Assembly (NCBI GenBank): GCA_963764675.1
Contig: CAVXTQ010000011.1
Span: forward strand, 496,001-560,000
DNA length: 64,000 nt
Direction: 5' to 3'
From: Acidiferrum sp963764675
GTDB taxonomy: Bacteria > Acidobacteriota > Terriglobia > Acidiferrales > UBA7541
Shown in pieces: positions 57,988-64,000 of the stretch (the stretch's first letter is position 1; each line of letters starts with the position of its first letter). The notes beneath the pieces are model-generated. The model was not told where the DNA came from. It was given only the letters and a program-made list of their open reading frames with translations, and ran no database searches. A program made the translations under genes and the position numbers.

Positions 57988-58263
57988 AAACGGACAAGTA
58001 AACCCTCACCTACCGAGGGAATCGTAGGTCGGCGTATCGCGGGCATCGTGCTGAATCGGTTCGGCCATGCGTTCATCAATCCACAACCCGGCTTCTTTTT
58101 TGGACTAGATGGAAAGCCGGCCGCGCGCGACGCGCTTCGCAATGGGCCCTTTGGCAGGATTGCGTTCTCCCACTCAGACTTGGCCGGGGCAATGGATCAC
58201 CGGAACGCTTTTATAGAATCGCACCGGGCAGTCAGTCAACTACTGGACCGGGTTCTCACTTAG
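57988..58263 (+). pseudogene. C-terminal remnant of an FAD-dependent oxidoreductase
   Basis: A frame without a proper start, running from a TAA at 57985 to TAG 58261. It reads RIAGIVLNRFGHAFINPQPG, then FFFGLDGKPAARDALRNGPF, then GRIAFSHSDLAGAMDH. This is the pattern of the C-terminal flavin-proximal part of spermidine-dehydrogenase-like FAD oxidoreductases (IAGIVLNRWGHAYVNPQPGFxFG ... FGRIAFAHSEL). The main part of the gene is gone. It sits just upstream of the receptor gene. Confidence 0.55.
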
Positions 58264-58270
58264 CGAAAGG

Positions 58271-61200
58271 ATGGAACATCCCACCATGCTTATTTTTATT
58301 CTGAATCGCAAAATATCCCTGACATCCGCTCTGGCATTGTTACTCCTTATTTTGCCCTGCCGGATGTCCGCTCAGGTGGACACCGGCTCTATTTTAGGCA
58401 CGATTAAAGACACGAGTGGAGGCAGTGTGGCGGGCGCACAGGTGACGCTCACTAATGAAGGAACTGGAGTGTCGATCACGACCCTCAGCGGGTCCACAGG
58501 TGAATATTCCTTCTCGGCGGTGAAGATCGGTCACTACTCGTTGTCGGCGGAATTTCGCGGATTTCAGAAAGTGCAGCAGAATAACGTAACCATCGACGTC
58601 CAGCAGAAGGTGTTGGTGGACATCGCACTGCCGCCTGGTCAAGCCTCGGAAGTGGTGGAGGTCAATGCCGCGCCGCCCGCTTTGCAGACGCAGGATGCTT
58701 CCGTCGGGCAGGTGATCGAGGAGCGCGCCGTCAACGCGCTACCATTAAACGGACGAAATTTCACGTTCCTTGCGCAACTCTCGGCGGGCGTAACGCAGGA
58801 CCAAGCGGACACCCGCGGCCTGGGCGCTAGCGGGAGTTTCGCCGCCAACGGTTTGCGGCCGGCGCAGAATAACTATCTGCTAGACGGGCTCGACAACAAT
58901 GCCAACCTCGTGGATTTCTTGAACGGAACTGCGTATGCGGTCCGTCCGCCGGTGGATGCCATCCAAGAGTTTAAAGTCGAAACCAACAACTATAGCGCTG
59001 AGTCGGGGCGTTCGGCGGGCGCCGTCCTGAATGCCACCATCAAGTCAGGAAGTAACCAGTTCCACGGAAATGTGTGGGAATTTTTCCGTAATGACAAGCT
59101 GGATGCCGCCAACTTCTTTGAAAATTCAGGAGGCATTCCGAAGGGAGAATACCGCCAGAATCAATTTGGATTTACCTTCGGAGGTCCGATTCGCAGGGAC
59201 AAAACCTTCTTCTTCATGGACTACGAAGGCACGCGCATCCGTCAGGCGGTTCCGTCGACAAATACCGTACCAACAGCCCTCGAGCGAAGTAGTGGATTCA
59301 CAAACCTCTCGGAGCTACTTACGCAGGGTGGCACGCGAACCGATGTTCTCGGGCGTACCTTCGCGCTGGGTCAAGTCTTTGATCCCTCCACTACAAGAGC
59401 GGTGACTTGCGGAGTTGCTGATCCGGTTTCTGGCATCACTGCTCCATGTTCGGGTGTGCCCGCCGGAACTCAGCTCGGGTTTGTTCGCGAGCCATTTCCC
59501 GGTAACATCCTTCCGGCAGGGCGGCTTGACGCTAATGCGATTAAACTTCTGAGCCTCTATCCCGCCCCCAACCTTCCAGGTCTCTTCAACAACTACGCCG
59601 CAAACCCGAAATTAAGCAACAACGCCGACCAATTTGATGTTCGCGTGGACCACAACTTCAGTCAGAAGGACAGCATCTTCGGGCGTGTGAGTTACGTAGA
59701 TAACCCAACATTTATTCCGGGCCCGTTCGGCGGGATTGCGGATGGGGGATCTTTCTCGTCCGGGGATCAGGAAGCGAAGTCGATCAACACCGTGGTGAGC
59801 GAAACGCATTTGTTCTCGGGTACGCTCGTCAATGAAGTGCGGGCGGGCTACAATCGCATTTCTTCCTCTCGCCTGCAACCCAACGCGAACACCAACGGAA
59901 TCCCCGCACAGTTTGGAATTCCCGGAGTCCCGCAAGGTAATTCGAATGGTGGATTGGGCTCGCTGTTCATTTCGGGGCTGAATACCCTTGGCAGCAACCA
60001 GTTTCTTCCCTCCATCGAACTAAGCACCACCACGCAGGCTACGGACAATCTCACCAAAGCGCATGGCCGGCATACCTTTAAGGTTGGCTTTCAATACCAA
60101 AGACTGGGATTCAATATCCTGCAGCCTTTTACGGGCCGCGGAGCGTGGAGCTTCAGCGGCGTCTACACCGAAGTACCCTCGACATCGGGAGGCAATACCG
60201 GACTGGCACAGATGTTATTGACGCCAATTCCCGGTACGGTGCCGGGCGCAGCTGACTTCGTAGGTGGCGCGGACACTGTACAAGCATCCAACATCGCCAC
60301 CACCTCGATGAACCGCAAATATTACGCTGGCTATTTTCAGGACGACATCAAGCTAAAGCCTAGGCTGACCGTGAACCTCGGTCTTCGTTACGAATACTTC
60401 GGACAATTGACCGAAAACTATGGCGCGCAGTCCAATTTTCTGCCTGCCGCTACGGTGGGTGGTACTTCCACCTTCCTGTTGACCCAGAAGCGTTGCAACA
60501 CTCCATTCTCGCCGGACTTTTTGGCAGCCGCCGCGACAGACAATATCAGCATCTCCTGCTCGAACCAGCCCGGCCTGGGAGTATCGCAAAAAGACAATTT
60601 CTCGCCGCGGGTCGGATTTGCCTATCAAATTACGCCAAGGCTTGTTGTTCGAGGAGGTTACGGGATCTTCTACGGAGGTTTTGAAAACTCCGCCCTGTTG
60701 ACCTATAACGATTTCCCATTCCAATTCAATCTGAACTATCCAAATCAGACGCCTGATGCGCCGATCACGTTTGCCAATGGATCGATTGGCACGCTTTCCA
60801 ACGGGCTAACTGCTATTCCGCTAACCTCCGCGGCGGCTGAGCCCGGGGGTGTCGGGCTGATCGGCGAGGACTTCCACAACAAAACTCCGTACACTCAGGG
60901 TTACAACTTGACCACGCAGTATCAGCTCACTAAAAACGATACCGTGCAGGTGGGTTACGTCGGCAATACCGTTCGCCACCTAGCGGTCTACGTCAATCCG
61001 AATACTCCGCGCCAGATACTGCCGCTGGGGTTGGACGCACTCGCCTTCTCTCCCTATCCCGATTTTTCTGGCTCTGTCTACACCAGCTTTGCGGGCAATA
61101 GCCACTACAACGGACTGCAGACGAACTATGAACACAGGTTCAACGCTGGACTCAACGTTTTGGCCAACTTCACTTGGTCCAGTTGTCTGGCCGACGCGGT

Positions 61201-61900
61201 TGACGTTCTGAATAATACTTCGTTAACTGGATATCGAGCGCCGTTCTTGCCAGGTTGGGGAATCCACCCTGACTACGGCCGGTGCGACTTCGACATTAAT
61301 AAAGTATTTCACCTGAGCGGAACCTATGAGCTGCCGGTTGGTAAAGGAAGAAGGTATCTGCATGACAGCGGGCGCATTGTGGACGCCATGCTTGGGGGAT
61401 GGGCAACGAACTGGATTCTCACGCTGCAGGACGGGCAACCAGGAACCATTCCGTGCGCAACGTCCACTACCTCCGGATTCGGCTGCTACGCGATCAGAGT
61501 ACCAGGCCAGAATCCCGACGCCGGTCCTCATAATGTGAATCAGTGGCTGAATCCAGCGGCGTACGCCACTCCACCGGTGGCAACCACGATTGGCCAAACG
61601 GACTTCAGCCCGCTCGGCGGAGGGCCGAGTAATTTCCGTGGCCCAGGGTTCCATCGTCTCGATTTTTCGCTTTTCAAACAGTTTGCTATTACAGAGAGGG
61701 TTCGCCTGGAATTCCGTTCCGAATTCTTTAACCTAACCAACCATCCGAACTTCTCCAATCCTGGTTTCTCAGGCAATGGCGTAGTGGCCGCCCCCGGCTC
61801 TCTCGACTACACCAGCGGCAGCTTCGGAACAATCACCTCAACGCGCGACGGTCAAAATGATCAACGCGAAATACAGTTCGCGCTCAAATTGTATTTCTGA
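58271..61900 (+). CDS. Oar-like TonB-dependent receptor
   Basis: A 1209-residue outer-membrane protein: signal peptide (SALALLLLILPCRMSAQ), a carboxypeptidase-regulatory-like domain (residues about 38-115: GSILGTIKDTSGGSVAGAQV, TLTNEGTGVSITT), a plug (NALPLNGRNFTFLAQLSAGV) and a large beta barrel ending in an aromatic residue (IQFALKLYF), the outer-membrane signal. This layout defines the Oar-like family that Acidobacteriota carry in large numbers. It probably takes up the breakdown products of the GH2 enzyme next to it. A GAAAGG site precedes ATG 58271. Confidence 0.92.
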   Translation: MEHPTMLIFILNRKISLTSALALLLLILPCRMSAQVDTGSILGTIKDTSGGSVAGAQVTLTNEGTGVSITTLSGSTGEYSFSAVKIGHYSLSAEFRGFQKVQQNNVTIDVQQKVLVDIALPPGQASEVVEVNAAPPALQTQDASVGQVIEERAVNALPLNGRNFTFLAQLSAGVTQDQADTRGLGASGSFAANGLRPAQNNYLLDGLDNNANLVDFLNGTAYAVRPPVDAIQEFKVETNNYSAESGRSAGAVLNATIKSGSNQFHGNVWEFFRNDKLDAANFFENSGGIPKGEYRQNQFGFTFGGPIRRDKTFFFMDYEGTRIRQAVPSTNTVPTALERSSGFTNLSELLTQGGTRTDVLGRTFALGQVFDPSTTRAVTCGVADPVSGITAPCSGVPAGTQLGFVREPFPGNILPAGRLDANAIKLLSLYPAPNLPGLFNNYAANPKLSNNADQFDVRVDHNFSQKDSIFGRVSYVDNPTFIPGPFGGIADGGSFSSGDQEAKSINTVVSETHLFSGTLVNEVRAGYNRISSSRLQPNANTNGIPAQFGIPGVPQGNSNGGLGSLFISGLNTLGSNQFLPSIELSTTTQATDNLTKAHGRHTFKVGFQYQRLGFNILQPFTGRGAWSFSGVYTEVPSTSGGNTGLAQMLLTPIPGTVPGAADFVGGADTVQASNIATTSMNRKYYAGYFQDDIKLKPRLTVNLGLRYEYFGQLTENYGAQSNFLPAATVGGTSTFLLTQKRCNTPFSPDFLAAAATDNISISCSNQPGLGVSQKDNFSPRVGFAYQITPRLVVRGGYGIFYGGFENSALLTYNDFPFQFNLNYPNQTPDAPITFANGSIGTLSNGLTAIPLTSAAAEPGGVGLIGEDFHNKTPYTQGYNLTTQYQLTKNDTVQVGYVGNTVRHLAVYVNPNTPRQILPLGLDALAFSPYPDFSGSVYTSFAGNSHYNGLQTNYEHRFNAGLNVLANFTWSSCLADAVDVLNNTSLTGYRAPFLPGWGIHPDYGRCDFDINKVFHLSGTYELPVGKGRRYLHDSGRIVDAMLGGWATNWILTLQDGQPGTIPCATSTTSGFGCYAIRVPGQNPDAGPHNVNQWLNPAAYATPPVATTIGQTDFSPLGGGPSNFRGPGFHRLDFSLFKQFAITERVRLEFRSEFFNLTNHPNFSNPGFSGNGVVAAPGSLDYTSGSFGTITSTRDGQNDQREIQFALKLYF

Positions 61901-61977
61901 GACCGTATGGATGCGCCAAGGGACAGGCACAGAGGCGCATCCACTTTTCTTTGAATTGTTGCCGAGGGAGAACGAAT

Positions 61978-64000
61978 ATGGTTCGCGTAATCGCCGTGCT
62001 GTCGTTGTTGTTTTGCCTGTTCGCCTCACCTGCACTCGGCCAGATGGAAGCTCCAGGGAAACTGGAGTTGTCGGAGAACTGGAAATTGGCCGCTGCGAAA
62101 GATGTGGAAGCCGGTGGTGCAGCCATTTCTCAATCCGATTACCGGGACCAGGTGTGGCATCCGATCCATCGCATGCCCGCGACGGTTCTCGAGATAATGC
62201 AGGAGGATGGTGTTTACCCCAACCTTTATGTCGGCATGAACATGCTGGAGAAGGTTCCGCAGGATTTGTACAAGCAGGACTGGTGGTATCGGACGGTGTT
62301 CACCGCACCGGTTGGTTACTCCACTTACACCTTGGAATTCCCGGGACTCAACTACCGGGCGGAAATCTGGATCAACGGGAAGAAGGTCGCGGATAGTAAG
62401 CAAGTCGTCGGGATGTATGCCGCGCACGAACTCAATGTCACGGAGTGGATTAAGCCGGGCTCGGCGAATGCGCTGGCCGTCAAAGTGACACCCGAGCAAC
62501 TTATTCAAGACGTTGACGGTGTAGAGCTGGCGGACAGTTGGTTCGATTGGATCAACTGGAAATATCTGGGATACAAAGGCAAGTACACCAGGAAGCATAT
62601 GTTCGATGCTTCCTTCGTGCCGGACAGAAACGCAGGCATCTGGAAGCCGGTCTATCTAAAAACCACAGGTGAGGTCGCGCTCGAAAACCCGGCAGTTAAC
62701 TCTGAGCTCTCCCTGCCGCACGCGACTGCGCGCCTTACGGTTTATGCAAACCTGCATAATTTTGCCGCGCAACCCGTCACCGGCACGCTGAAGGGAACAA
62801 TTTCGCGACAAGGCAAGCCAACCATTGAATTCGGGCAAAGCCTCAGCCTCTCCCCCGGTGAGATTCGCGAAGTTGCGTTTGCCGCAGAAAAGTACCCCGG
62901 CTTGGTCGTAAGCAATCCCGACCTCTGGTGGCCGTACACCATGGGTAATCCGGCGCTCTATGACCTGCATCTGGAGTTTGTGAGGGAACAGAAAGTCTCT
63001 GACAGCTCTCACATTCGCTTCGGGATACGAAGCGTTACCCAACACCGCGATCAAGACGAACAATTCCCCGATAAGGGTAAGGGCGGAAATTTTTATCTCC
63101 AAGTCAACGGCCGAGACTTCCGCGTGCGCGGAGCTGATTACACGCCAGACCTGCTGTATCGGTATGATCCTGAGCGTGAATCCGAAATCCTGCGGTATGT
63201 CAAAGATCTCGGGATCAACATGCTGCGTTGGGAATCGAAGATCGCCAGTGAGCACATCGTCGAGCTCGCGGACGAACAGGGTATTCCTCTGATGCTTGGC
63301 TGGATGTGCTGCAACCAATGGGAGAAATGGGACCAGTGGAGCGAAGAGGACCATCGCGTCGCTTCGCAAAGCCTGCGTTCACAGATTCTCATGCTCCGTC
63401 CGCATGCTTCCGTGTTTATCTGGGCCAACGGGAGCGATGGTCGGCCACCGGAACCTGTTCGCATCGAGTACCGTAAAATTCTGTCCGAGCTGCGTTGGCA
63501 AAATGCCGTCGTTGATACCGTTTCATCTTTCGCTAGGGATGCCCAAGGCGAACACTTATGGGATGGCATCAATATGGAAGGCCCGTACACTTGGCGCCCG
63601 CCGACATACTGGTTCAGTGGGAAGTACGTCCCATCTCGCGGGTCGTCCGTCGAGCAGGGTGACAACGAACATATCCCCACACTGGAAAGCTTGAAGAGGT
63701 TTATCCCGGCTGACAAATTGTGGCCGATCAATGACTCATGGTTTTTCCACGCCGGAGCGATTCCCGGCGCCAGCACCCTCGCCGATGTGCAGTTAGCGGT
63801 TAACCGCCGCTACGGTTCTTCCAGCAACGTGGCGGAGTTCGTGCGCAAAGCGCAACTCTCTCACTACGAAGACACCCGCGCACAATTTGAGAACCTCGCG
63901 GCCGGTGACTGGGCTAACCATAAAATGACGCTCTATTGGATGCTGAACAGCCAGTGGCCTTCGTTTTACGGCAACATCATTGACTATTATTTGAGCCCCG
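61978..64000 (+). CDS. GH2-family glycosidase, exo-beta-glucosaminidase-like (partial, runs off the window)
   Basis: At least 674 residues, no stop before the window ends. Signal peptide (VIAVLSLLFCLFASPALG-Q). A jelly-roll sugar-binding domain (WWYRTVFTAPVGYSTYTLEF, GLNYRAEIWINGKKVADSKQ) and a beta-sandwich precede a TIM barrel with GADYTPDLLYRYD and LGINMLRWESKI. The acid/base-region motif would be around FIWANGSDGRPP, where Asp follows Ser instead of the usual NE pair, as in some exo-beta-D-glucosaminidases (CsxA-type). GAGGGAGAAC precedes the ATG. Probable substrate is chitosan- or mannan-like glycan; uncertain. Confidence 0.82.
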   Translation, partial: MVRVIAVLSLLFCLFASPALGQMEAPGKLELSENWKLAAAKDVEAGGAAISQSDYRDQVWHPIHRMPATVLEIMQEDGVYPNLYVGMNMLEKVPQDLYKQDWWYRTVFTAPVGYSTYTLEFPGLNYRAEIWINGKKVADSKQVVGMYAAHELNVTEWIKPGSANALAVKVTPEQLIQDVDGVELADSWFDWINWKYLGYKGKYTRKHMFDASFVPDRNAGIWKPVYLKTTGEVALENPAVNSELSLPHATARLTVYANLHNFAAQPVTGTLKGTISRQGKPTIEFGQSLSLSPGEIREVAFAAEKYPGLVVSNPDLWWPYTMGNPALYDLHLEFVREQKVSDSSHIRFGIRSVTQHRDQDEQFPDKGKGGNFYLQVNGRDFRVRGADYTPDLLYRYDPERESEILRYVKDLGINMLRWESKIASEHIVELADEQGIPLMLGWMCCNQWEKWDQWSEEDHRVASQSLRSQILMLRPHASVFIWANGSDGRPPEPVRIEYRKILSELRWQNAVVDTVSSFARDAQGEHLWDGINMEGPYTWRPPTYWFSGKYVPSRGSSVEQGDNEHIPTLESLKRFIPADKLWPINDSWFFHAGAIPGASTLADVQLAVNRRYGSSSNVAEFVRKAQLSHYEDTRAQFENLAAGDWANHKMTLYWMLNSQWPSFYGNIIDYYLSP

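Overview
This 64 kb window looks like chromosomal DNA from a soil acidobacterium (Acidobacteriota, Terriglobia-like). The evidence is the high G+C, a 1209-residue Oar-type TonB-dependent receptor with an N-terminal carboxypeptidase-regulatory-like domain, a minor-pilin cluster, a Crp/Fnr regulator of the type that family expands in this phylum, and many short intergenic palindromes headed GTAGC. I name the phylum from gene types seen in the sequence, not from a database search.

Layout. 0-8.4 kb holds housekeeping genes on the + strand: the tail of a sigma-54 response regulator, rlmH, a corrinoid adenosyltransferase, accD-folC, purE-purK, a class I amidotransferase-like hydrolase, a frameshifted SDR gene and a secreted protein. 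8.5-12.5 kb is a minor pilin/pseudopilin operon (GspH-, PilV-, PilW- and PilX-like). 12.6-15.6 kb holds enolase and glgC on the - strand. 15.8-17.4 kb has rpsU and a zinc-ribbon protein. 17.7-21.4 kb is a three-ligase operon: a YbdK-type carboxylate-amine ligase, an ATP-grasp enzyme and a circularly permuted ATP-grasp enzyme. An M29 aminopeptidase and repeat-rich DNA follow. 23.8-25.6 kb is a compact three-gene module of lower G+C and unknown function. 26.2-33.8 kb has an esterase, a methyltransferase, a DinB protein, guanine deaminase, an orphan IorB-type molybdenum hydroxylase subunit and an M28 peptidase. 34.1-39.3 kb is a complete urease operon in the order ureG-F-D-A-B-C. It has no ureE, but its UreG carries a His-rich tail.

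39.4-55.6 kb is a carbohydrate and stress region: GH31, an OmpA-family protein, a glycosyltransferase-GH130 pair, SYLF and several small membrane proteins, an IS5-type element, a Crp/Fnr regulator, a GAF protein, zinc-ribbon protein and a DUF4118 sensor kinase. Five copies of a 7-6-7 palindrome, ACTGTCC-N6-GGACAGT, lie in front of the OmpA gene, the glycosyltransferase operon, the Crp/Fnr gene, the GAF gene and the kinase gene. They look like one local regulon run by that Crp/Fnr protein.

55.7-64 kb starts with the 3' half of a CAT-anticodon tRNA, cut in the anticodon loop, and a remnant of a type I restriction specificity gene. Together these mark the scar of an integrated element. A LacI regulator, a TonB-dependent receptor and a GH2 enzyme (running off the window) follow and look like a glycan-use locus.

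The main candidates for something undescribed are the five-site regulon, the three-ligase operon and the three-gene module at 23.8-25.6 kb.
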